Assembly (NCBI RefSeq): GCF_029784135.1
Contig: NC_073745.1
Coordinates: 59,984,784-60,048,783 of the forward strand
DNA from: Toxorhynchites rutilus septentrionalis
Lineage: Eukaryota; Arthropoda; Insecta; Diptera; Culicidae
Reading direction: 5' to 3'
DNA: 64,000 nt
Position numbers and translations under genes: made by a program. The stretch's first letter is position 1, and each line of letters opens with the position of its first letter. The notes under the pieces were generated by a model that was not told the origin of the DNA, searched no databases, and saw only the letters and a list, made by a program, of their open reading frames with translations. Of this stretch, positions 23,655 through 35,183 are shown in pieces.

Positions 23655-26260
23655 AGTGTACACACCGATGTCAATATTTGTTATCGATTTCGTGGTTATA
23701 AATAGGCTTGTTGGTATACTTCACAATGATAAAGATATTTGTTCACTTCTCACAAACAAGACATGAAAGTTTATCAATTGCATAACTCATAATTGCTTCC
23801 AAGCATCTTATCTCTGAGCTTTTTTTAATACCCTTCCAATATATTGGCTCCCACTGCAGCGAATTTCCTTAAACAACAATAGCTACAAAGTTCCTTTGAA
23901 GCCTTTGTCGTGTCGCTGCCAACAAGGAAGCGAATTCATCGTGCGTGAGCGCGAGTTTCCGCGGAATCCTGGCTTCGTTCTCCCCGTTAATATTGGCTTC
24001 CTCCCCCGGAAGAACCCCCGACGATGATGTCCTAATCCGGAATCCTACCCGGTAGCTTCCCATAAGGTAAAGGAACGTTATTTTTTTTTTCTTTCCATTC
24101 ATGGAGATTTCCTCCGGAGTCGTTGGTAAGTATGCAAATAATGCCGATTTGTTTCCGCCAAATGCGCACCCAACAAAGGCCAACGACTGTACAAAGAGCA
24201 GCAGCAGCAGCAGGATCTTTGAAGAGCTACAAGAGCAAGGAATATGAAGAAAATGTCGCGTTGGCTGATCCAAGGAATTGTTGAATATGGGGAAAGGAAA
24301 GGAACTAGACTGCGAACAATGACATTCAAACAACATCCAAACATCAAATGGCACGAGGTGAACAAAGAAAAGCGGTCATTTTTTTCGTGAAGGGTGCCGC
24401 TCAAGAGGTTATGAAATTACCCCACGAGTGCACTCAGCTTAATTTGGGGAATCATTTAATGGAACCAATTAAATTATGCAATGAGTTTGTAAATTTTCCT
24501 CATAGATCAGATAGAAAATCGAGAGAATTGATGTCTTCGGATTTTAGTAAGCTATAAAACTTTGATATGCTTTGACGCTTTTTTATCTATTTATATTGCG
24601 TTGGGATACACATTCTCCCATGTTGAAAAACGTTCCACATGTCTGTTACAATTATAAACTATCAAAAATTCTCAGAAGGGAAAACCGCCGACCTCCGACA
24701 GTTGCGAAAGCCATTAGAGCCTCCCCGGTTTTCAATTTTAAACCCATTAGCGAAATTTAACAACTCAATTTTCCGATGAAAAATGAACCACAGAACAAAT
24801 AAATTTCTTCCCAGTAACCATAAAATCGGTAAACGCCCAGATTTTACAAAACTAATCCCCACAGTCGAAAATCACTTTATTGATGAAATTATGATTTCGA
24901 TGAACCGATCGGGACACACAAGGGTGCAGTCGGGAAAAAAAGAATTGCTGCAACTGCTGATCGTGCTCTATATTTTGTGTGCACCCAAATCGGATCGAAC
25001 TGATTTTTGTTGGGCAACAAAAGGTTGCAAAATTAGCATATGTCATAAATTTAACCCCTTTTTTTCGCAACTTTCTCCCTTCGGTCCATGCAACCCATGT
25101 GTGGGCTTGAAACGCCTCTCAAAGGCCAGAAAGAACAGCAGTTTTATCGACACACGTTTTGGGGCGTTCAAATGCAATTTTTATGTTCACTCGTTCCGCA
25201 ATGTTCGATGCTTTTTCTTTATTGAAGCGCACAGAAGTCAAGAAATGTCGTTTGATTTTTCAGTTTCGATACGTTCTGCAACCCTCATTCGAAATTCGGC
25301 GCACAAAAAAATATTGATTTAAAAGGCGAAACCCCGTTCGGTGATCATAAATAATTTAAATTTGTGTTTTTGTTCACAATTGCATCCGCCGGGACGAGGC
25401 GGAGAGACATTTTCACCCCATTATCGGAGCGGTTAATACGTGTTCCGGGGAAAGGACCTGAGGACGAAACGAGAGCAAGCGAAACTGTAGCAAATTCCAG
25501 CGCAACTCCCTTTTTGCGACGCAGTGTCAAACGCAGAAATGCGACACAAACGAAAAAAAAACACTACCCTGAAAGAATCTGTAACGAAATGAACAATTCC
25601 TTTCAAATTGAATCTTAATCTTGATTCGATTGTCATTGGATTTTGCACTCGCGCATAGGACTTTCCTTCCATTGCTCTTTGTGTGTTACCATTGCTTATG
25701 CTTCAACCGGTGAACGAATACTTTCTCTGTTCAGGACCCTTCACGAGGCTGGAGACAAGTCGCAAAAAATGAATTTCACAGATGAAACTGGAAGGAAATC
25801 AATGACATCGGAAATAGCGAAAAAAGGGGTGATCCAGATTCTTTTCTTTATTTTTTTGCGATTTATGCGTTTTGGGCGCCCTGTCTGCGAGATATGAATT
25901 TTTAATTAAGGCAAGAGGAAGTCATCCGTTTTGCGCGCGTGAGAACACAAAATTGATTAATCGAAAATCCGTTGCCTTGGGAGAAAACGGTGGAATTGGT
26001 ACCAGGACAAATCCTGATGATCTCTTTTCTGAAAATTATTATTCGCAACCCATCCGACACAGTTGTCAATCCGTTCTCTTCCTGACAAAATAAGCTGATT
26101 GCTGTCGCAAAGGGTTTGTGCTTTGTTAGTTAATTCGTATAACCAAACGGCACTTTGTTAAACTGCGGGAATGAGTGAATCAGTCACTGCAGAAGTGAGT
26201 TTACTCCGATGGAAACCCGAAAGCATGTACGGTTATGCACTTTAACTATATCCATAACGA
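23655..26260. other. Single-copy DNA, no gene recognised
   Basis: The composition is less A+T-biased than the surrounding elements and no part repeats elsewhere in the window. Several overlapping short frames occur on both strands (for example 23869-24354 minus and 24783-25322 plus), none with a recognisable domain. The Leu/Ser-rich frame at 24099-24404 is produced by a CAG run (24201-24215). The stretch could be intronic or intergenic host DNA; I see no convincing exon. Confidence 0.5.
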
Positions 26261-26264
26261 CAAG

Positions 26265-27193
26265 CATGCCCCTATAGACGAATTTCATGCCAACTCTACT
26301 GGCCGTTGGCAGCACCATCTCTGATAGGAGTGAAACGTTGTGGGTGTAAAGACATGGTTTATAGGCAACTTTGCATACTTGAAATATTCGGAAAAGAATT
26401 AGACTACTTTCGGAAAAAGCCAATTTTTTTACAATAATTTATAACTTTAAAACTATGATACCTACAAAATTCTTGTCGAAGGATGAAATGTAGGGAATTG
26501 TTTAAATTTTCACAAAAAACATTTGGAAAAAAAATTAAAATTCATTTTTCTCAAAAACGTATTTTTTTAAAATTCCCAAAAATATATATAAGAAAAGTCC
26601 TTAAAATTTCCAACAAGTCGTCCATACATCGGAAACTTTACAGGGAAAAGTTTTTCGAACAACAACTTTTTCATGTTTTCTTTGAAAAAAAAAACTTTTC
26701 AAGATAGCGATATAGTGTATTCGACAAAGTTTTAGATCTTGTTAAATTATAAACTTTTGTCGAAGACATCAACTTTCTATCTTTTATAGTTTTTGGAATA
26801 TAAGTCATTTATGTATGAAGGCTCCTGAAGAAAATAATGTTTTGCTCGTAACATTTTTGTGTGTAAATTCTCACGTTCGACATTTTCTTCAAAAAACTAA
26901 TATTTTTTTTCCAAAAACTTTTTGGTATTTTTTCGTAAAAATTTAAACAATTTCCTACATTTCATCCGTTGACATGCATTTTGTAGGTATCATAGTTTTT
27001 AAGTTAAAATTTTTTGTAAAAATTTAAGAAAAAAAAAGGTTTTTTCCAAAAAGTAGTCTAATTATTTTTCGAATATTTCAAGTATGGAAAGTTGCTTAAA
27101 TGACCCATGTCTTTACACCCACAGTGTTTCACTACTATCTGAGATGGTGCTGCCAACGGCCAGTCGAGTTGTCATGGAATTCTTCTATAGTAT
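26265..27193. mobile_element. Foldback/MITE family B, complete-looking copy
   Basis: The ends read ctatagacgaatttcatgcc on the left and the complement-like ggaattcttctatag on the right. Long inverted arms of about 280 bp follow, sharing ggcagcaccatctc, gggtgtaaagacatg and tgcatacttgaaatattcg. The interior is A/T-rich and non-coding. Partial copies of family B occur at 32990-33440, 49233-50330, in the 50331-55320 palindrome and at 61720-61805. No transposase is encoded, so it depends on another element. Confidence 0.82.
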
Positions 27194-27214
27194 ATTTTTT
27201 GCATTCATGGGATG

Positions 27215-27570
27215 TTAAAAATTTTGAAATCGTTTTATATTTCTAAAGACTAGAAATTCAAGAATATGACCTTGGAAGCATTCTTCGAAATTTTCATTAT
27301 TTACCGAGTTTAACCCAGTTAAATGACGCACTATCTATTCTGTTACGATCTTGACTCGAAACTTTAATAACCAATTTATTTAAATTAGATATGAACACTT
27401 TTTTTACATCTCTCTATTATATGTACCAACAAAAATCTTGCTTCAAATTTTACTAACTTAAACAAAATATGGAATCGTCATAAAACTTACTAAATTTGTT
27501 TTTCCCAAGTGGCCGCGGTTATTTGGCCTGCCCGAGTTTCATAGCATAGAGCCATCTCTGAGACATTCCA
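27215..27570. repeat. Diverged relative of the TTAA MITE interior
   Basis: Scattered matches in the same order as 18190-18600 (attcaagaatat, attatttacc.agtt, tctgttacg, acatctctctat, gccatctct) show distant kinship. The ends are not preserved. The following bases to 27950 hold nothing I recognise. Confidence 0.5.
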
Positions 27571-27959
27571 CAATTCAAGTAATGAAAACCTTCACGAATT
27601 ATGTGGAATTCATAAATGAAACAGAAGGGCTGATAGATACTGCAGCCTTAGAATTTTATTTAGATGTAAACATATAATGACAACTTTTATACAATGAATA
27701 AACTTGATATTGCAAAAAAAAATTCCGCCAATCAACACGAAACCATTTTAATTTCATATTTTTTTATCTAGCTGAAACTTTGCAAACTTGTTCGACGCTA
27801 GGTACGATGCCATTTTACGTAATTAGTTTTTCAAATACGGACACGAATAATTTTTGAAATGGGCTTATGGAAATGGTAACATTTCAGAAAATAAAAATGA
27901 AATGATATTATACAAAATACGGATTAGTTATAATTTTTTCAAAGAAAGCATGAAGGTAT

Positions 27960-28237
27960 TGGTGCTCCCGTGGCCGAGTGGTTAGCGTCAAACCTAACAT
28001 GCCGGGGGTTCGGGTTCGATTCCCGTTCTGGTCGGGGAAATTTTTCGTCAAAGAAATTTCCTCTGACTTGCACTGTGATCACGCGTATTCTAGAGCTTGC
28101 CACTCAGAATGCATTCAAGGCGTGTTATTTGGCATAGAAATCTCAACTAAGTACTAATGAAAATGACGCAAGTAATACTACGTTGAGACGGCGGAGTTCC
28201 TCTAGGAACGTTAGTGCCATATAAGAAGAAGAATAAG
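27960..28237 (+). mobile_element. tRNA-derived SINE (family 2), copy 1
   Basis: Flanked by a 10-bp duplication (atgaaggtat at 27950-27959 and 28238-28247). The head resembles a tRNA with A box (tggccgagtgg, 27971-27981) and B box (ggttcgattcc, 28012-28022), the Pol III promoter. The body ends in AAGAAGAAGAATAAG. It matches the reversed copy at 35184-35455 along its whole length. The head lacks a foldable acceptor stem in proper register with the 3' side, so it is not a working tRNA gene. Confidence 0.92.
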
Positions 28238-28533
28238 ATGAAGGTATGGGTGGCTTGTTGGAAATTTCAAGGACTATTCAGCCATTCCATGTCAATCCTA
28301 TATAGTGGTTCTTAGATATTCGTGAAAAGTGGTAAATTTGTTCTTTATCGCAAAATATTAGGGCCAATTTTTTCATTAGGGTACCCATTTCCAATTTAGG
28401 GTGGTTCGAAAAATCATTTCTTTCGCCTTTTTCCCAAAAATGGTCTTCTTCGAAAATCTATCGATTGATAAAATCAAAGCCAATTACTTAAACTTTTTTG
28501 AAAAAATATGACGCTTGCCAAAAATTCGGATTT

Positions 28534-31029
28534 GTAGTTTGTCCCGATTCCGCTCCAGTGCAAAGAATTATTCGAGATATACCACAAGATAGGTGCGATC
28601 TTGATTCCGAGTTTTCGATGGTAGAATTCTCTCTTGCTCTCCTTTCATGTAACAATTCTGCTCCGGGATCGGATAGAATTAAGTTCAACTTGCTGAAAAA
28701 TCTCCCTGATGTGGCGAAACATCGCTTGTTGAACTTATTCAATCGGTTTCTGGAGCATAATATTGTTCCAGATGATTGGAGACAAGTACGAGTTATAGCT
28801 ATTCAAAAACCCGGAAAACCCGCGTCCGACTTCAATTCATACCGCCCAATAGCAATGCTGTCTTGTATACGGAAATTGTTGGAGAAAATTATCTTGTTTC
28901 GCCTTGATCGATGGGTTGAAACGAATGGCCTACTCTCAGATACACAATATGGGTTCCGCAGGGGCAAGGGGACGAATGATTGTCTTGCGTTGCTTTCTTC
29001 AGAAATTCAAATGGCTTACGCCGAAAAAAAACAAATGGCTTCAGTATTCTTGGACATAAAGGGGGCCTTTGATTCTGTTTCAATAGAGGTTTTGTCAGAC
29101 AAATTACAATCTCGGGGTCTGCCGCCTCTATTGAATAATATGTTATATAACTTGCTTTGTGAGAAACATTTGAACTTTTCTCACGGAGATTCGGCAGTAA
29201 GTCGGGTCTCTTACATGGGACTCCCCCAGGGCTCATGTTTAAGCCCCCTTTTGTACAACTTCTACGTAAGCGACATTGACAATTGCCTTACACAAAATTG
29301 CAGCCTAAGACAACTTGCAGATGATGGAGTGGTGTCTGTCGTAGGATCAAACGAATCCGACCTGCAAGAATCCTTACAAGATACTTTGAACAATTTTTCA
29401 ACCTGGGCCATTGGGCTAGGGATCGAATTCTCCACGGAGAAAACAGAGATGGTGGTTTTTTCTAGGAAGCATAAACCAGCAAAACCAAAGCTTCAACTTT
29501 TGGGTAAACCGATCACTCATGCTATGTCATTCAAGTATCTTGGGGTCTGGTTCGACTCTAAATGTACTTGGGGGGCCCATATTAGGTATCTGAGTAAAAA
29601 ATGTCAACAAAGAATAAACTTTCTCCGTACAATTACCGGCACCTGGTGGGGAGCCCATCCCGAAGATCTTATAATGTTGTATCGAACAACTATTCTCTCA
29701 GTGATGGAGTATGGCAGTTTCTGTTTTCAATCAGCTGCCAAAACACACCTCATTAAACTCGAGCGAATTCAGTATCTTTGTCTCCGTATCGCGTTGGGAT
29801 GTATGCCCTCAACGCATACCATGAGTCTCGAGGTTTTGGCAGGCCTACTCCCACTAAAAGATCGCTTCAATTTATTATCTCTTCGGTTCCTCATCCGGTG
29901 TAAGGTTATGAACCCATTGGTGATCGGAAATTTTGAGCAGCTGATCGAGCTAAATTTTCATTCTGGATTCATGAGCTCATATCATGAATTCGTCTCCATG
30001 CAGGTTGATCCTTCTTCGTATATTCCCAACCGTGTTTGTTTTCCTGACTACATCAATTCCTCTGTGCATTTTGATCTGTCCATGAAGCAGGATATCCATG
30101 GAACATCAGATTATCTTCGATCGAGGATCGTTCCAACGATCTTCGATGCAAAGTATGGGGATATCAATTGTGATAATATGTACTTTACTGATGGGTCCTC
30201 TATGAATGAGTCCACAGGATTTGGAGTGTTCAACGAATTTTTTAGCACCTCACACAGTCTTCAGAATCCTTGCTCAGTGTATATTGCTGAATTGGCAGCG
30301 ATACACTGGGCGCTGGACAGCGTCGCCTCACGACCTGTTGAACACTATTACATTGTAACGGATAGTCTTAGCTCTGTCGAAGCTATCCGTTCAGTGAGGC
30401 CGGAAAAGCACTCGCCGTACTTCCTTGAGAGAATACGAGAAATTTTGAGTGCTTTATCCAGACGCTGTTATGTCATTACCTTTGTCTGGGTCCCTTCACA
30501 TTGCTCAATTCTGGGTAATGAGAGGGCTGACTCATTAGCAAAGGTAGGTGCAATTGAAGGCGATATTTATCAGCGTCAAATCGCCTTCAATGAATTTTAT
30601 TCTTTAGTCCGCAAAAATACCATAGTTAACTGGCAACGCAAATGGAACGAAGATGAATTGGGCCGGTGGCTCCACTCGATTATCCCTAAGGTTAGCCTCA
30701 AACCGTGGTTCAAAAGTCTGGACTTGAGTCGGGACTTTATTCGCACCTTCTCCCGACTCATGTCCAATCACTGTTCGTTAGATGCGCTACTCTTTCGTAT
30801 TAATCTTGCCGACAACAATCTTTGTGTTTGTGGCCAAGGTTACCACGACATCGAGCACGTTGTTTGGTCGTGCGAGCTGTATCTTGTCGCCAGATCGAAT
30901 TTAGTAGTCACCCTTCGGGCCCGAGGAAGGCAGCCCAATGTGCCGGTGAGAGACGTGTTGGCTCGGTTAGACCTTGATTACATGTCCCATATATATGTTT
31001 TCCTTAAAGCTATAGATCTTCGTGTGTGA
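28534..31029 (+). CDS. I-type LINE copy 2: RT and RNase H, open frame
   Basis: An unbroken frame of about 831 codons covers the RT and RNase H, although the endonuclease and ORF1 are absent. The frame starts in flanking DNA at 28498; element coding begins at 28534. RT motifs: NSAPGSDRIKFNLLKN, RPIAMLSCIRKLLEK, FRRGKGTNDCLALL, GLPQGSCLSPLLYNF and the catalytic LADDGVV at about 29317. RNase H residues, counted from 28498: Asp565 (FTDGSS), Glu598 (AELAAIHW), Asp622 (TDSLSS) and Asp678 (RADSLAK), a complete set. A Cys/His segment (CVCGQGYHDIEHVVW) lies near the C-terminus. Without promoter or endonuclease it is probably not autonomous. Confidence 0.92.
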   Translation, partial: VVCPDSAPVQRIIRDIPQDRCDLDSEFSMVEFSLALLSCNNSAPGSDRIKFNLLKNLPDVAKHRLLNLFNRFLEHNIVPDDWRQVRVIAIQKPGKPASDFNSYRPIAMLSCIRKLLEKIILFRLDRWVETNGLLSDTQYGFRRGKGTNDCLALLSSEIQMAYAEKKQMASVFLDIKGAFDSVSIEVLSDKLQSRGLPPLLNNMLYNLLCEKHLNFSHGDSAVSRVSYMGLPQGSCLSPLLYNFYVSDIDNCLTQNCSLRQLADDGVVSVVGSNESDLQESLQDTLNNFSTWAIGLGIEFSTEKTEMVVFSRKHKPAKPKLQLLGKPITHAMSFKYLGVWFDSKCTWGAHIRYLSKKCQQRINFLRTITGTWWGAHPEDLIMLYRTTILSVMEYGSFCFQSAAKTHLIKLERIQYLCLRIALGCMPSTHTMSLEVLAGLLPLKDRFNLLSLRFLIRCKVMNPLVIGNFEQLIELNFHSGFMSSYHEFVSMQVDPSSYIPNRVCFPDYINSSVHFDLSMKQDIHGTSDYLRSRIVPTIFDAKYGDINCDNMYFTDGSSMNESTGFGVFNEFFSTSHSLQNPCSVYIAELAAIHWALDSVASRPVEHYYIVTDSLSSVEAIRSVRPEKHSPYFLERIREILSALSRRCYVITFVWVPSHCSILGNERADSLAKVGAIEGDIYQRQIAFNEFYSLVRKNTIVNWQRKWNEDELGRWLHSIIPKVSLKPWFKSLDLSRDFIRTFSRLMSNHCSLDALLFRINLADNNLCVCGQGYHDIEHVVWSCELYLVARSNLVVTLRARGRQPNVPVRDVLARLDLDYMSHIYVFLKAIDLRV

Positions 31030-31395
31030 TTGTCCTTATACCCTTAGTTTTTCTTTTCCTTTTCCTTTGTGAGAGATCGGATCCCTTCTTAAGAATAAGA
31101 TGAAATGTAAATACATGTTAGATATAAGATAGGTTTAAGAATTGAGTGTGATGAGTGTGATTGAGAGTGTGAGTGTGATCATTGTCAACATATCCTCATA
31201 TCCCCTCCTTTTCCTGAAGAAAATATGTCACCCTTCTAAACTCGAGTTGACCGCGAGTAATCGGTTTCCTATATTATTAACATTAGAATTAAGGAAAAAT
31301 GTATATATACTAGTAACAATACAGTAAGGAGTTCGGCTCCTTTAAACCTATGTAACTGAGCCTGTAAAAATAAACGATTTAAATAAAAAAAAAAA
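31030..31395 (+). other. 3' UTR and poly(A) of I-type LINE copy 2
   Basis: The non-coding tail matches the complement of 20150-20530 in copy 1, including cgagtaatcggttt and gtaactgagcctgtaaaaataa just before the A run. A related cgcgagtaatcggtt occurs in the relic at 60640-61045. Confidence 0.85.
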
Positions 31396-31758
31396 AAAAT
31401 TCGGATTTTGTTTTCATAATTATTAACTGTACATTGTTTTTTGTTGTTTTCATGGCTTTGGACTAAAGGGCGCTATGTTTTTTTATATTTTTTCTTAAAA
31501 GCTGAAGATTTTTTACATAACTTATCCAAAAATCAAAGATGTTATTTTTTTAGTTTTTAAGTTATGAATTTTGAAATTCAATCGATGGTTAAAAAATCTT
31601 ATTTTACCCTCTTTTTCCAATGGAGGGCGCTATATTTTTTTTATATTTTTTTTTTGAAAGCTGATTTTTTTTACATAACATATCCAGAAATCAAAGATGT
31701 GTCTTTTCTCGATTTCAAGTCATGATTTTTCAAATTTAACTTGTTTCTATTTCTTTCT

Positions 31759-31860
31759 GATTCTAGTCGCATAAGTCTAGTCTAGTTGCATATGAATACT
31801 AAACGGAGACTGACATTTAATATTCATATGCAACTAGACTAGACTTATGCGACTAGAATC
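31759..31860. repeat. Perfect 39-bp inverted repeat with 24-nt loop
   Basis: Arms 31759-31797 (gattctagtcgcataagtct...) and 31822-31860 are exact complements. The hairpin sits at the centre of foldback element C, where the outer arms have diverged, so it looks younger: either a separate tiny hairpin element or a recently repaired tip. Confidence 0.95.
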
Positions 31861-32989
31861 CAATTTTATCGCAAGTGTAATATTTTTTAGTTCATAGACT
31901 TCAATTCTCTATGTCGTTATCTGAATCGGTCCAGTAGTTCAAAAGCTATGAATTTTTGAAAAAAATCATTTTTGATAGATAAAAAATGATGCGAAAATGA
32001 TTTTTCGGACCATTGGTTAACTTTGAAAAACCAATACTTAAAAAAAAACGAAAATCACATCTCGGATTTTTTGATATGTTATGTAAAAAAACCTCAACTT
32101 TCAAGAAAAAATATAAAGAGATAGTGCGCCCTCTATTCCAAAGCCATGAAATATCAAAAACCAAATACAATCAATAATTACGAAAAAGACATCCAACTTT
32201 TTTGCAAGCGCAATATTTTTTTTACAAAAAGACTAAGTAATTGGCTTTAATTTGATTGGGACGATCATCCAAATCGGTCAAGCTGTTCAAAAGTTATGAA
32301 TTTTTGTCATTTTTGGAAAAATGGCGAAAAAATTTATTTTTCGTACCACCCTAAAAAGGAAAAAAACACCCTAATGAAAAAATACAGAAATACGGGTCTA
32401 ATGTTCAGCGATAAAGAACAAATATACCACTTTGAACGAAAATCTGAAAACCACTATATCGGTTTGTCATGGAATGGCGGTATTTATATATATTTTTTTG
32501 AGAATTTAAAAAAATATGTTTTTGAGAAAAAATGTATTTCAATTTGAAAAATAATTTTTTTCTGCGTAATTTAAAAAAAAGGCATTTTTTGATAAAATTT
32601 AAACAGTTTCCTACATTTCTTCTTTTGGCAACAATTTTGCAGGTTTTTGAGTTGGAATTTTTGGTTAAAGCATGCAAAATTTAAATTGCCGTAAAAAGTC
32701 ATTTTCATTTGCCCAGGATCAAATTTCTACCAGTTGTTAGAGACAATATGGGGTTTAATTGACACATTAAAATAAAATTAAAAAAATATGTAGTTTTAGA
32801 GGTATTCCATTTTTGAAAATTTATGTTCAATTTTTTTGATCAAAAAAAAGTTTATTATTTCAAAGTGTATTTGTTCCAGAACCAATAAATTATAACTTAT
32901 AACTTTTTCTAAGACACCATTTCAATGAAATTACCCGTTTTGGCGTTATAGTTTATTTTCTGAAATGATATCATTTTTGTATACACAAA

Positions 32990-33440
32990 TTTCATGCCAA
33001 CTCGTCTTAGGAGTTGGCAGCACCATCTCAGATAGTAGTGAAGCGTTGTGGGTGTAAAGACATGGGCCATTTAAGCAACTTTGCATACTTGAAATATTCG
33101 AAAAAGAAGTTGACTACTGTTTAGAAAAATACAATTTATTTTCTCTTAATTTTTAAAAAAAAATTGTGATTCAAAAACTATGATGCCTACAAAATTCTTG
33201 TCAAAGGATGAAATGTAGGAAATTGTTTAAATTTTCACAAAAAATACCAAAATTTTTTTCGAAAAAAATTTTGCTTACAAAAAAAGTTATTTTGAAAATT
33301 AATATTCATTTTGCTTCCAAAAAATTCTTTGATAATTTTTAATGAAAACCAAAATAATTTCCTACATTCCATCCAGCTTGACCTGTTCGTATGTTTTTAT
33401 GTTTACCTAACTATGAAATCGTGGACATTTCATTTCCGTT
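32990..33440. repeat. Family B foldback arm, partial
   Basis: The end motif (atttcatgccaactcg) and first arm (ggcagcaccatctcagatag, gggtgtaaagacatggg, tacaaaattcttgtcaaagg) match 26270-26500 and 50331-50560. The opposite end is not found, so the copy is truncated. A perfect 21-nt palindrome (ggttatatct-a-agatataacc) follows at 33474-33494; the rest up to 33690 holds nothing I recognise. Confidence 0.75.
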
Positions 33441-33689
33441 AGAATTTTTAATTTCGACAAAAAACTATGGGTAGGTTATATCTAAGATATAACCGCAAGG
33501 TTAACGTAGGATCACTGTTGGCTCAGTAATCATTTGAGTGTATTGACTAAATTATTGATTAAACCAGTGAATGAAACAATTTCCGAATTCAATTGCGAAC
33601 AAATCCCAATTTAGGTCAATTCATGCATTATGATAAATTACGTTCTCTGTTGGCAGTTTTACGTATGGCATGATGCTTTGTTCATTTAA

Positions 33690-35183
33690 TTCATTTATCG
33701 TGAACTTCCAAAATATGTGAACGCCAAGAGAGCAAGCAGCATCCTAAGCAAAAGGTTCATTCACGAAACTTTGGATGTGGCTCTTATTCAAGAGCCTTGG
33801 TTCTATAACTCTAGGATTCGAGGAATCTCTACACAAAAATGTAAGCTTCTCTATGACAGCACACAAACTGCACCAAGAGCAGCAATTCTTATACGGGATA
33901 ACATTAGGTATGTACCGACCACAGGATTTATCAACCGTGACATCGTGGCGAAACAATTGAAGGTTCCAATGACCCGAGGGAAAATGGTTATCATCGCCGC
34001 TTCGGCTTATTTCCCAGGAGACAACGTTGAAGTTCCTCCATTTGAAGTTGCTAAGCTAATACAACACTGTAAATTAAATAACAAACAATTCATCATAGGA
34101 TGTGACACCAATGCCCACCATACGGTCTAGGGCAGTAGCGACATCAATGTTAGAGGTGAATGTTTGCTTGAATATTTAATGTCAAATTATATTAACATTT
34201 GTAATCAAGGAAACGATCCAACATTTGTTAATTCTATTAGACAAGAAGTTCGTGATCTAACACTCTGCAGTTCTAAACTATCAGATAAGATAAAAAATTG
34301 GCATGTGTCAAATGAAGAATATCTATCTGATCATAAACATTTAATGTTTAATTATAATTCTGGTGATATTTTGATCGAAAAATTCAGAGCTCCGAGAAAA
34401 ACAAATTGGGATAGTTATAATTCCAAACTTCAGGAGAAAATGTTGATATCAGTGAATTTGAAACCAATATTAAATCCACCTTCAAAGAAAACTGACACTG
34501 AAGCAAAAAACTTCAAGTAAGGATGCATCTTGGTGGAACAAAAAACTTGAAAGGCTTAGACAATTGTCTAGAAAACTCTTCAACAAAGCAAAAATTACCT
34601 CTGATTGGACAGATTACAAAAACTGTCTAACAGAATATAACAAAGAAATCCGTAAATCTAAGAGAAGGGATTGGGAGTTCACCTGTGAACAGGTAGAAAG
34701 TTTACCGGTTGTAGTAAGACTTCATAAAGCCTTTTCTAAGGATCATACCAACGGACTTGGTAGTCTGAAAAAAAGGAAATGGTCAATATATAACCGATTC
34801 CCAGGAAACACTTAGTATCATGATGGAAACACACTTCCCAGGCTCAATCCAATTGATTTCCGGACACGCACAGGTCTTCAACACAGCTCAATCTTGTCTA
34901 ATCAGAGACGAGAATAGAACTAATGAATTGGCTAGGGCGGTCTTCACGAAGTCAAGGGTTGAGTGGGCAGTGGATTCCTTGAAACCCTTCAAATCTCCAG
35001 GACCAGACGGGATTTATCCGGTGCTGTTACAAAAAAGCAAGGATATCACTGTCCCTCTTCTAACGGAGATGTTTAGAGCTAGTATGGTAGTAAGCTACAT
35101 TCCTAGTAAATGACGAGAAGTCCGGATTGTATTTGTTCCCAAGGCTAGTAAACGTGACAGGACGACCCCTAAAGCGTATAGAC
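33690..35183 (+). pseudogene. LOA-type LINE, piece 1: endonuclease and start of RT
   Basis: The frame from about 33690 shows AKRASSILSKRF, DVALIQEPW, GCDTNAHHTV and GSSDINVRGECLLEYL, the pattern of LOA-type endonucleases. A TAG at 34128-34130 replaces the Trp expected before GSSDIN. Frameshifts occur near 34505 and 34770. The RT starts with FKSPGPDGIYPVLLQ (about 34990). A TGA at 35111-35113 lies where a Trp is expected. The piece ends at the SINE target site (TPKAYR). RNase H pieces further on support the same element. It is an old dead copy. Confidence 0.88.

Larger units (their letters stand above)
28534..31395 (+). mobile_element. I-type LINE, copy 2 (5'-truncated, target duplication visible)
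   Basis: The insertion is bounded by aaaattcggattt at 28521-28533 and again after the poly(A) at 31396-31408, a 13-bp target duplication. The element keeps only the region from just before the RT to the 3' UTR, the usual result of incomplete target-primed reverse transcription. The clean duplication and an unbroken frame suggest a young insertion. Confidence 0.93.
28281..32478. mobile_element. Foldback element C, split by LINE copy 2 and tipped by a 39-bp hairpin
   Basis: Ends gccattccatg (28281) and catggaatggc (to 32478) face each other. Inside them, gttctttatcgc (about 28340) pairs with gcgataaagaac (about 32408), caaagccaattactt (about 28475) with aagtaattggcttta (about 32234), and catggctttggactaaagggcgc (about 31452) with gcgccctctattccaaagccatg (about 32128). 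Removing LINE copy 2 (28534-31395 plus one target duplication) leaves an element of about 1.3 kb. It is non-coding. It sits inside family B-like sequence: tgttggaaatt...ggactatt to its left and tatttatata to its right. Confidence 0.8.

Noticed and set aside
23869..24404. 161- and 101-residue overlapping minus-strand frames with a Leu-rich stretch that resembles a membrane segment
   Set aside because: The Leu/Ser run is produced by a CAG repeat read in different frames; no homology recognised and no start context.
27960..28040. Possible tRNA gene (A and B boxes present)
   Set aside because: The sequence is the head of a 278-bp unit with a target duplication and a second copy at 35184-35455, so it is a SINE and not a tRNA gene.
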